From: Kiloniellaceae bacterium
GTDB taxonomy: Bacteria; Pseudomonadota; Alphaproteobacteria; Kiloniellales; J153
Direction: 5' to 3'
DNA length: 35,929 nucleotides
Assembly: GCA_021776215.1 (NCBI GenBank)
Contig: JAJFGI010000393.1
Coordinates: 1-35,929 of the forward strand
In this document: positions 15,039 to 22,160 of the stretch, in pieces
Numbering within the stretch: position 1 is the stretch's first letter
How the letters are laid out: every line of letters starts with the position of its first letter
The notes under the pieces: generated by a model
Told to the model about the DNA's origin: nothing
Seen by the model: the letters and a program-made list of their open reading frames with translations, nothing else
The model's database searches: none
Translations under genes and position numbers: made by a program

Positions 15039-16376
15039 TCAGGAGGTTCCGAACTTCAGGAACTTCACGGCTTCGTAATTCACGACGCCGCCGCCCGTCC
15101 GTTTCGTGGTGTACAACTTGACGTACGGTTTTGACGTGTAGGGATCGCGCAGCAAGCGGATGCCCTGACGGTCGACGATCTGGTACGCCTCCATGAAGTC
15201 ACCGAAGGCCAGCGACAGGGAGTTGGAGGCAAGTGCCGGCATATCCTCGGCACGCGCCACCGGATGGCCCATGATCGTCTCGGGCACGCCCAGGACAAAG
15301 GACGGCTGCCACAGATAGTTGCCCATGCCGTCCTTGAACTTCCGGATGGCGGTAATGACCGTGCGACGGGTCATGAACCGGGCGTTCGGCAGGTAGGCAT
15401 TCTTGAGCAGCCCCATCAGGTCGTGGATCTTGTCGGCCGGATTCGAGGACGCGAATGCGCCCGACGTGCCGGTCGCCACGTAGCCGATGCTGCCCCAGGT
15501 CACGCCGTCGCCACTGTCGGCTGCGGTGTCGTAGCTGGTCAGGCCCCGGATCTTGCCGGTTGCGCCGGCCACGAACTCAGCCTCTTCGAAGCGAGAGAAC
15601 TTGTTCGCCACCTTGTCGGCCAGCCATGCCTCGATATTGACGGCACTGTCGTCCAGAAGCTGCTGGGTTGCCTTCGGCTCGGTATCGATCCAGTAGACCG
15701 GGATCTCCCACTTTCCGACTTGCGGCGTGGTGGTATCCGATCCTTGCGCGGTCTCACCGGCATAACCGGCACCGGCTTCGTTCAGATCCTCGATCCCTTC
15801 GAGCTTGTCGGTCGAAATCGTCTGCTGCGATGCGACCTGCCGCATGGGCGAACTCTCGAAGATCTTCCTGACGATGCGACCGCCAGTGTCCGGTGTGACG
15901 AAATAGCCGCCATCCGGGTCCGATCCCACCGACATGGTTTTGACCTCATCGGGATCAAGGTTTTCCTTGCCCTCGCGCAGATAGTGATCCTGCGCTTTGC
16001 GATATGCGTCATAACCTTCACCGTCGAGCGGGGTGAACGCCTTGCTGCGCGACTTGGCATTGGAAGACAGGATGTTATTGAAATCCTTGATTTCCAGTTC
16101 CCGTTTGGCCGCGTCCGGTGAACCCTTGATGCCTTCGCGGTTGATCCGCAGTTCCAGGGCTTCGCGCTCCTCGCGCTCGGCCTTGAGCGCCGCTTCGAAC
16201 TTGGCCTTGGCCTCGGCGGCGCTGTCCAGGGTCGCCTCGATCTTTGTCAGCTTTTCGGCGACGACCGGATCTTCACGGTCCATCTTCGACTTCAATTCGG
16301 TTTCGATGAGGCCCTTGAATTCCTCGAACGCCTCACCCTGCTGTTCCAGCAGTGTCTTGACTTCTGACATTTCCAT
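15039..16376 (-). CDS. Major capsid protein, HK97 family
   Basis: The product has 445 residues. The first 110 or so are a charged coiled coil (MSEVKTLLEQQGEAFEEFKG...), the delta (scaffold) domain removed by the prohead protease. The rest shows HK97-fold signatures: KTMSVGSDPDGGYFVTPDTG, RKIFESSPMRQVASQQTIST, YWIDTEPKATQQLLDDSAVN, FVAGATGKIRGLTSY, ARFMTRRTVITAIRKFKDGM and FGDFMEAYQIVDRQGIRLLR. It makes up the icosahedral shell. The start has AAAGGA 9 nt upstream. It lies directly after the protease, as in HK97. Confidence 0.95.
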   Translation of the reverse strand: MEMSEVKTLLEQQGEAFEEFKGLIETELKSKMDREDPVVAEKLTKIEATLDSAAEAKAKFEAALKAEREEREALELRINREGIKGSPDAAKRELEIKDFNNILSSNAKSRSKAFTPLDGEGYDAYRKAQDHYLREGKENLDPDEVKTMSVGSDPDGGYFVTPDTGGRIVRKIFESSPMRQVASQQTISTDKLEGIEDLNEAGAGYAGETAQGSDTTTPQVGKWEIPVYWIDTEPKATQQLLDDSAVNIEAWLADKVANKFSRFEEAEFVAGATGKIRGLTSYDTAADSGDGVTWGSIGYVATGTSGAFASSNPADKIHDLMGLLKNAYLPNARFMTRRTVITAIRKFKDGMGNYLWQPSFVLGVPETIMGHPVARAEDMPALASNSLSLAFGDFMEAYQIVDRQGIRLLRDPYTSKPYVKLYTTKRTGGGVVNYEAVKFLKFGTS

Positions 16377-16379
16377 TTG

Positions 16380-17078
16380 TCAGGTTCCTTTCGGTTTGAG
16401 TGTTGCGATATTGCGGAGAATTGCCTCCGCGATGTCGGCGCCGTCCTCATCCCGAGGGTCCGAAGCCTTGAAGCCGCCGTGAGCAATTGCCTTGGCGGCG
16501 GAGCGCGAGAAACCGCCTGCATCCCGCAGGAAGTCCTCGAATTCTCGAATCGTGTTGATATCGTCGGCCTTGACCGCAGCGACACGGGCCTGCCGGTTGG
16601 CCGGGAAGGTCACCAGGGAGACCTCGAACAGGTCGACGCGCTTGAGGGTCCGGCGCGGGTCTTCCGGCTTCGACCTCATCGCCCACTCGACCGCCTTGTA
16701 GCCGATCGACAGACCATCAATAGCCGGGCGCGGGTCCATCTTCATCAGCGTGTAGGCATCGCGTCCGCGTTGGGTGTCGGCAAGCCTGCCTTCAACCCAC
16801 AAGCCCTTGTCGTCTTCCTTCATGGCCGTCCAGATGCCGACCGGCATATTGTCGTCGCCGCCGGCGAACATGCCGCCGCCATGCTGCAAAAGCATCGCCG
16901 GCCAGCGGCCTGACTTGCGGGATTCGCCCAGCGTCGTCTTGAATGCGCCGCGGGCGATCACGTCGCCGTAATCGTCAACATTTCCGAAACGCGCGCCGTA
17001 GCCTTCGAACGCCATGGCACCCGTTCCGCCATCGTCGAATTTCAGTTCAAGCGGCGTGAAGTGGGTTTCGGTCTTCAT
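16380..17078 (-). CDS. Prohead protease, HK97 family (peptidase U35/S78)
   Basis: The product has 232 residues. The pattern EGYGARFGNVDDYGDVIARG with GAF, then AMLLQH (catalytic His about residue 66), DGLSIGY (catalytic Ser about 124) and LFEVSLVTFPANRQA is diagnostic of the HK97-type maturation protease, which cuts the delta domain of the capsid protein during head maturation. The C-terminal 60 residues (TIREFEDFLRDAGGFSRSAA) are usual in this family. The start overlaps the portal stop by 4 bp (ATGA). Confidence 0.94.
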   Translation of the reverse strand: MKTETHFTPLELKFDDGGTGAMAFEGYGARFGNVDDYGDVIARGAFKTTLGESRKSGRWPAMLLQHGGGMFAGGDDNMPVGIWTAMKEDDKGLWVEGRLADTQRGRDAYTLMKMDPRPAIDGLSIGYKAVEWAMRSKPEDPRRTLKRVDLFEVSLVTFPANRQARVAAVKADDINTIREFEDFLRDAGGFSRSAAKAIAHGGFKASDPRDEDGADIAEAILRNIATLKPKGT

Positions 17079-18313
17079 GCGTCTTCCTTCTCTGGATCGT
17101 CCGCCGGTTCTTGTCCGCCCATCGGCTGGGCGAGCTCGTCGGCGAGCGGGTCGTCGGAACGGTCAAGCTCCTCGAGTGCGCGGACGTCGTTCTGTGTCAT
17201 CCAGCCCTTGGAACCGCCAGACCCCAGCGCCTTGGCATAGAACTCGCCACGGTCCTTCGCCGCCCCGCGCATAAGCGCGTTAGGATTGAACTTGGAATAC
17301 AGGCCGGCCTCACGGTCGGCAGGGCTCAACAGGTTGACGTCGGCGCTCACCTCGATCCTTCGGTAGAGCGGCATCAGCGTGTGGACGACATGCGCCAGGA
17401 ACATCTGCTCTGCACTGGCATAGGTCGCGGTCTTGTCGGGATGGCCGACCATGATCGGCATCACCCGGAAGCCCCGGCAGATTTCCTCGATCTGGTGGCG
17501 TCGGGTCTCGATCAACTGCTGATCGGCGCTCGACATGGTGAACTGTGAATACTCCATCCCCTGGTCGGCGATGATCGGCTTCGACGCCCGCTCTCCGCCC
17601 GGCATGTGCTTGTCGAGCCAGGCCGCCAGAAACTTGAACTTTTCCTCCGAAAGCGTCTCGTCAACAGACAGAAGGCCGGATGTCCGCGCACCGTTCTTCT
17701 GGAACTCAGACTGGCCGCGTTCCAGGCTGATCGACAGCCCGACCGCATCGCGCGCCAGTCGGATCGATTCCATCCCCATCCAGGAATTCCACGACGGGCC
17801 CCGCAAGTGCCAGATCGCATCCTGCCCGAAGATCTGCTCCTCGCCGTTATAGGCCCGGACCTTGTATTCCAGGCTGAGATCGTCGCGCTGCTTCACCTGG
17901 ACCCGGTTCGGTTCGATGATCACCAGCTCGCGGATCTCTCGGGCCATACCAACCCGGTTGACAAACACATAGGCATTGCCGAGTAGCGAGAAGTGAAAAA
18001 CGATCGTTTCCAGGAACTCGTAACTGGTCTGCCATGTGTTCGGCTGCGACGAGAGCACGCGATTTACCGGATGGTCACCCAAGACCGTCCGCTTGCCGTT
18101 CGCCTCCTCATAGATCCGGAACGGAACCTGACACACACCGTCCGCCAACACCCGGACACAGGCCAGGACAGTCGAGACGTCCAGCGCCGTCTGCCAGTTG
18201 ACCGTCTCACCGCTCATGGATGGCCGGCCGCCATAGATCTCGCGGAACAGGTCAAGCGACGAGCTGATCGGGCTGTCCTTTACCCCTCGGCGCAACCATC
18301 CAAAGAGTTTCAT
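17075..18313 (-). CDS. Portal protein, HK97 family
   Basis: The start is set at the ATG at 18313, which overlaps the terminase stop as ATGA; the ORF track start at 18400 lies inside the terminase. The product has 412 residues: MKLFGWLRRGVKDSPIS, NWQTALDVSTVLACVRVLAD, FLETIVFHFSLLGNAYVFVN, AIWHLRGPSWNSWMGMESIR and EEICRGFRVMPIMVGHPDKT are typical for PF04860-type portals. It forms the dodecameric ring for DNA entry and exit. The C-terminus is acidic (QPMGGQEPADDPEKEDA). Confidence 0.94.
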   Translation of the reverse strand: MKLFGWLRRGVKDSPISSSLDLFREIYGGRPSMSGETVNWQTALDVSTVLACVRVLADGVCQVPFRIYEEANGKRTVLGDHPVNRVLSSQPNTWQTSYEFLETIVFHFSLLGNAYVFVNRVGMAREIRELVIIEPNRVQVKQRDDLSLEYKVRAYNGEEQIFGQDAIWHLRGPSWNSWMGMESIRLARDAVGLSISLERGQSEFQKNGARTSGLLSVDETLSEEKFKFLAAWLDKHMPGGERASKPIIADQGMEYSQFTMSSADQQLIETRRHQIEEICRGFRVMPIMVGHPDKTATYASAEQMFLAHVVHTLMPLYRRIEVSADVNLLSPADREAGLYSKFNPNALMRGAAKDRGEFYAKALGSGGSKGWMTQNDVRALEELDRSDDPLADELAQPMGGQEPADDPEKEDA

Positions 18314-20010
18314 CCGGCCAGAGCTTTCATTCCCATTGTCTCCCAGAAGGACTCGCCAGCACCGCCCTTGTCGCCGAGCGATATCCCCAGCGCCATGCAC
18401 AGCGCGGCGATGCCGTCGATCCGTTCCGTCGATTTCGCCTTCGACGGCTTGATGTCGCCGGCAGGCGAGGTCTCAACGGCCACGACCCTGGCGTGCTGGC
18501 GCAGCACAGGATGGCCGCCGTGATGAAATCCGTTGTCGATCACCAGCCGCTCGAGATCCTTGGCCGGCGCGTTCATGGACGCAAAGCCCTGGCCGAACAG
18601 CACCACCGGCAGGCCTTCCTGCTGGAGCTTCACGGCCGTCTCCGTCGCGTTCCAGCGGTCGATCGCCAGCCCGCCCTGCCCCGCTTCCAGGTTGCGGCTG
18701 CCCAAATGGGCGATCCGGAACCTTTCCGCGTCGCGGTAGATCTGCTCCTGGATGAACGCGTAGTCGATCACGTTGCCGGGCGTTGCGGCGAGTGCGCCTT
18801 CGCGAACCCAGCGGTCATAGGGCAGCTTGTCGTTACGCGCGTGGGTCACGATCAGCGCCTCCGGCTTGAAGAACCTTGCGAGCACTACCGGCACGTCGAG
18901 GCCGTCCTGGACCGGGAACCACCACACCAACGCCGACAGGTCCGTGGTCGACGACAGGTCGAGGCCGCCGAAGCACCGCTTGTGGCGCAGCCGCTCCTCG
19001 AGCGCGCTCCACACCACGGGGCCGGCGCAGTGGTCCCAGCCGAACGCCCGGCCGTTGTCGTCGAGCGCGTCGATCGGCAGCCACTTCACCGCCTGCTCCG
19101 TCCAGACGTTGAGCTGGTAATTCAGGAAGTGATTCACCAGGCGCGGCAACTGCCGGGCCCGGCGGGCTTCCGCCTTCATCGCGTCCAGTTTCTTCGAAAC
19201 CCCCAGGTTCGGGTTGGCCTTGCGCCAGGTCTTCTCCAGGGTCCAGTCGTCGTCCGGGTCGGCGGCATAGATCACCACCAGGGTCTCCGGGTCGTCGAGC
19301 GTCCCGTCGAGGATCTTCTGGCACTCGTCCCAAACCTCCTCGGCATATGTGCCCTTCTTCCCGGCCGTCGAGATGATGAACTCCAGCGGCTGGCGCCTGG
19401 ACGACATGCCGTCATGCACGTACTGGTACAACTCTCCACTGGTCCACTCGTGGACCTCGTCGCCGATCATGCCCGACGGGTTGAGCCCGTGCTTACCTTC
19501 CGCCTTGCCAGACAGCGGCTTGAATCCCGCATTAAGCTGCGGGCAGTAGATTGACGTCTTGAATGTCTCCAGGTCCTCGCTGAGGTTCGTCGACTTACCC
19601 ACCATGGCGGTCGCCTGGTTAAACACAATCTTCGCCTGGTCCTTGTGGCTGGCGATGGCGTAGACCTCGCCGCCCTCCTCGCCGTCGCCGATCAGCACGA
19701 GCAGGCCGATCCCGGCGGCCAGCTCGGTCTTGCCGTTCTTGCGCGGCACCCACACGTAGCAGCGCCGGTAGCGCCTGGTGCCGTCGCCGCGCTTCCAGCC
19801 GAACAGCGGCCGGACGATCTCGTCGGCCTGCCAGTCCTCCAGCACGAACGGCCGTCCGGCCCACTCGCCCTTGGTGAAACACAGGTAGGTATTGAAAAAG
19901 GCAACCGCTCTGTCGGCGGCACCCTCGTCGAACCAGAACTCCCCTTCGCGCCACGCCCCATCGTGGTATGTCGCGTCGAGCCCTACACCGCCAGGTCGGC
20001 GTCTCGCCAT
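18310..20010 (-). CDS. terL: Terminase large subunit
   Basis: The product has 566 residues, an ATP-driven packaging motor with a nuclease. The Walker A-like motif is VPRKNGKT (about 88-95) and Walker B is GMIGDE (D184, E185). The nuclease domain starts with GGLDLSSTTD (D351, D357), typical of the HK97-type (Terminase_1) family. AIASHKDQAKIVFNQA and FIISTAGKKGTYAEEVWDEC also match. It follows the small subunit by 7 bp. The gene next to HNH and P27-type small subunit suggests a cos-type packaging system. Confidence 0.96.
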   Translation of the reverse strand: MARRRPGGVGLDATYHDGAWREGEFWFDEGAADRAVAFFNTYLCFTKGEWAGRPFVLEDWQADEIVRPLFGWKRGDGTRRYRRCYVWVPRKNGKTELAAGIGLLVLIGDGEEGGEVYAIASHKDQAKIVFNQATAMVGKSTNLSEDLETFKTSIYCPQLNAGFKPLSGKAEGKHGLNPSGMIGDEVHEWTSGELYQYVHDGMSSRRQPLEFIISTAGKKGTYAEEVWDECQKILDGTLDDPETLVVIYAADPDDDWTLEKTWRKANPNLGVSKKLDAMKAEARRARQLPRLVNHFLNYQLNVWTEQAVKWLPIDALDDNGRAFGWDHCAGPVVWSALEERLRHKRCFGGLDLSSTTDLSALVWWFPVQDGLDVPVVLARFFKPEALIVTHARNDKLPYDRWVREGALAATPGNVIDYAFIQEQIYRDAERFRIAHLGSRNLEAGQGGLAIDRWNATETAVKLQQEGLPVVLFGQGFASMNAPAKDLERLVIDNGFHHGGHPVLRQHARVVAVETSPAGDIKPSKAKSTERIDGIAALCMALGISLGDKGGAGESFWETMGMKALAG

Positions 20011-20017
20011 GATCGGC

Positions 20018-20563
20018 TCAGTTCAGGAAGCCGACCGGCTCCCCTGCGCCGGGCCTACGCGCCGGATCCGGCTGCCCTGTCCCGGAAGGACGGGCCGGCT
20101 GTGCCTGGCCGCCGAAAAGATCGCCCGCCGGCATCGCGGACCTGGCCGCAAAGATGCGCTGGCGCTCGGCCGGGTTGAGACCGAAACGGTCCTCGGCGCG
20201 CTCGAGCAGCGGCTCCAGCCGGATCGACACCATCATGGCGACACGGATCCGCTCGTACCCGGTGTCCGTGGCGTAGCTCATGCCGTCCTTGTCGATCGCC
20301 GCATTGGCCTCGAGCCAGCGCGCGAAGTTCCGGCAGTAGCGGGCGAAGGTCTCCGCATCGGTCTGGGTCAGCAGCTTGAGCGCTGTCACCCGCGGCGCCA
20401 GGCGCTTCCACACGGCGAGCCCGCCTTTCTTCAGCCAGGCCGGCGGCGTCACTTTCGCCGCGCCGAACATCGGTGCGGGATCCTCGCCCACCGGCCGGCG
20501 CGACGGATTGCCCTTCGCAATCTTGATCGCCGCCGGCTCAGGCTTCGGCCCTCTGCGTCCCAT
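20018..20563 (-). CDS. terS: Terminase small subunit, P27 family
   Basis: The product has 181 residues: MGRRGPKPEPAAIKIAKGNP, PPAWLKKGGLAVWKRLAPRV, LTQTDAETFARYCRNFARWL and LNPAERQRIFA match the P27 family (PF05119). It recognises the packaging site and recruits the large subunit. The last 40 residues are a proline-rich extension. The start ATG at 20563 is preceded by TAGAGG. It is followed directly by the large subunit gene. Confidence 0.93.
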   Translation of the reverse strand: MGRRGPKPEPAAIKIAKGNPSRRPVGEDPAPMFGAAKVTPPAWLKKGGLAVWKRLAPRVTALKLLTQTDAETFARYCRNFARWLEANAAIDKDGMSYATDTGYERIRVAMMVSIRLEPLLERAEDRFGLNPAERQRIFAARSAMPAGDLFGGQAQPARPSGTGQPDPARRPGAGEPVGFLN

Positions 20564-20652
20564 GGTTCAACCTCTAAAAAAAAATCGTTGGATAACCCCG
20601 CCCGCCTTTTTTGTCCTGAGGGGGCGGTCCCGCTCTGGCGGGTTGTGAAGAT
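20564..20652 (-). other. Intergenic gap with inverted repeats, possible cos-proximal region
   Basis: On the minus strand this 89-bp gap has CCCGC-CAGA-GCGGG (20629-20642), a GC-rich imperfect inverted repeat around a run of six A, and a run of nine T near TerS. No gene is seen. Lying between HNH and small terminase, it could carry part of cos, but nothing here proves it. Confidence 0.35.
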
Positions 20653-21057
20653 TCAGACCCCCCCTCCCCTTTCCCGGGTCAGGTGCCGGGCGGCGGGGCT
20701 GTCGAGCTTCAGGTCGGCCGCCGTGATCGTGCCGTCGGCGTATTGTCGCTCGAGCAGCTGCTTGACCACGTTGTGGTGCCAGGCGCACGACGCCTGCCAG
20801 TTCGACCTGTCCCACATCAGGACCTGATCGCCCTTGTGCGGCACGATGTGGTCGACCAGCTCCGCGGCCGTGACCCGGTCGACGGCGATGCATCCGATAC
20901 ACAGCGGATGACTGTTCAGAAACCCCCTGGCCGCCTTGTCCCACCCCGTGGTGTAGCCGCGCTGGCGCGCCGAGCCGCGTCTGCGGTCGGTAGCGGCGCG
21001 CAGCTCCGAGCGCGTCGGCCGGACGGACGCCCTGAAGGTTCCCGGCATTTCCGGCAT
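20653..21057 (-). CDS. HNH endonuclease of the packaging module
   Basis: The product has 134 residues. It contains a zinc-binding pair (CIGC, C53 and C56), the HNH core ELVDHIVPHKGD with D69-H70, then SNWQASCAWHHNVVKQ with N86, C91 and H94/H95. Small HNH proteins next to terminase genes work with the large subunit in cos cleavage in HK97-type phages. The N-terminus is rich in Arg. Two terminator-like hairpins lie just upstream, so its promoter probably lies between them and the ATG or the late transcript is antiterminated. Confidence 0.92.
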   Translation of the reverse strand: MPEMPGTFRASVRPTRSELRAATDRRRGSARQRGYTTGWDKAARGFLNSHPLCIGCIAVDRVTAAELVDHIVPHKGDQVLMWDRSNWQASCAWHHNVVKQLLERQYADGTITAADLKLDSPAARHLTRERGGGV

Positions 21058-21073
21058 GGCAGCCTTTCAAAAG

Positions 21074-21107
21074 GCAACGGCCCCGCATGGGAATACGGGG
21101 CCGTTGC
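21074..21107 (-). terminator. Terminator-like hairpin before late operon
   Basis: GCAACGGCCCCG (21074-21085) is a perfect 12-bp complement to CGGGGCCGTTGC (21096-21107), with a 10-nt loop. On the minus strand the stem is followed by CTTTTG, fitting a rho-independent terminator placed before the HNH-terminase genes. Confidence 0.75.
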
Positions 21108-21161
21108 AAGTTCAGGGGAGGAACGCCGCGCCACGGGCTCGCCCCGCCGGCACAACGCAAA

Positions 21162-21190
21162 ACGCCCCGACGGGATATCCATCGGGGCGT
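21162..21190 (-). terminator. Second terminator-like hairpin before late operon
   Basis: ACGCCCCGA (21162-21170) pairs with TCGGGGCGT (21182-21190) with an 11-nt loop. On the minus strand it is followed by TTTTG. It lies 54 bp upstream (in transcription) of the first hairpin and 43 bp after the preceding gene. Confidence 0.72.
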
Positions 21191-21232
21191 AGCTCTGTTC
21201 GCCGACACTGTGTCAAATTTTTACCGCAGATG

Positions 21233-21877
21233 TCAAGCCACAATCTCCATTGACGGCAGGACACGGCCGGACCGCAGCCACGGGTATTCCGGAACGAGCG
21301 GCCCGACAACGTCGAACCTGGCGAGCCGTCCGGCAAGCGTTTCCGCCAATGCCTTGAGCCCGCGCCACCACATCCCGTATTGATGCCGGGCGAAGTCGAC
21401 GAGCACGGGATCGGTACCTTCGAACATCAGCTGACACCCGATCCAGCCCCGGCAGTTGCGAGGGTCGGCCCAAATTTTTGCGATCTCACCGCGTTTATTG
21501 ATTCGTTTCACCATCCGTCCCGGCCCTTCCGGGTGCCATTCCGGCCGGTTGCCGTTGCGGGCGTGCATGGCCACAAGCGAGAACACTTCCGGCGCCAGGC
21601 CGATGGTCGCCACATAGATCAACAGCGCGTCCTCGTCGGCCCGCGCCGAACACGCCTGGGCGCCACGACCGGTCCCGTCGATCCGGTCACCGATCTCCAG
21701 ATACCGGGCCAGCGCACCCGTGGGTGATATGCCTGGCAGGAACGACGACAACGCGGTCGCCATGGCGCCGTCGACCTTCTGGTCGGCGAACGACCACTCA
21801 ACCAGGCGCTCGATATCCATCCTGACGATCTTGTCTTCGCGTGTTGAAATGCCGTCGATCTCAACCATGACGTTCAT
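21233..21877 (-). CDS. Hypothetical protein, candidate late regulator
   Basis: The track ORF starts at 21886; the ATG at 21877 has GAGGA 9 nt upstream and is the better start, giving 214 residues. The protein is mostly helical and soluble, with RMDIERLVEWSFADQKVDGA near the start, RMVKRINKRGEIAKIWADPR in the middle and FARHQYGMWWRGLKALAETL near the end. I did not recognise a family. It is the last gene before two terminator-like hairpins and the packaging-head operon, the place where many temperate phages keep a late antiterminator or activator. That role is inference from place alone. Confidence 0.75.
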   Translation of the reverse strand: MNVMVEIDGISTREDKIVRMDIERLVEWSFADQKVDGAMATALSSFLPGISPTGALARYLEIGDRIDGTGRGAQACSARADEDALLIYVATIGLAPEVFSLVAMHARNGNRPEWHPEGPGRMVKRINKRGEIAKIWADPRNCRGWIGCQLMFEGTDPVLVDFARHQYGMWWRGLKALAETLAGRLARFDVVGPLVPEYPWLRSGRVLPSMEIVA

Positions 21878-21964
21878 GTTCTCCATTCCTCGATTGATCC
21901 ACGCAAATCACACAACAGTTCCCGTTCTGGAAAACGTCCCATAGAGAAAAACACCAATAAAATC

Positions 21965-22147
21965 AGTCCCGTTGGGACTCTTTGGGAGGTTTGGGAGATA
22001 AATTTGCATAATGTCCCGCATGCCCGCGCGCATGCATATGAGAACCAATGCACAAAAACCTCCCAAACCATGCAATCCTCCCATCGCCTTTGATATTAAA
22101 GGCAAATTCGTTGGGACCATTGTTCCCAGGCGGGTGGATATCCACCC
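21965..22147. other. Repeat-rich intergenic region, candidate replication origin
   Basis: This gap (21878-22160) has no convincing gene and is much richer in A and T than its surroundings. It holds AGTCCC-GTT-GGGACT (21965-21979), tandem TTTGGGAG copies (21981-21997), inverted CTCCCAAA and CTCCCAT copies (22060-22084), TGGGA/TCCCA (22112-22128) and a perfect 16-bp palindrome GGGTGGATATCCACCC (22132-22147). It lies just after the primase-helicase gene, where P4-type elements carry iteron origins. The hairpin at 21965 could alternatively end the replication transcript. Confidence 0.5.
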
Positions 22148-22160
22148 AATTAACCACCCG

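Noticed and set aside
18493-19554. Plus-strand ORF of 353 aa inside the terminase
   Set aside because: Antisense shadow of terL, which has all catalytic motifs.
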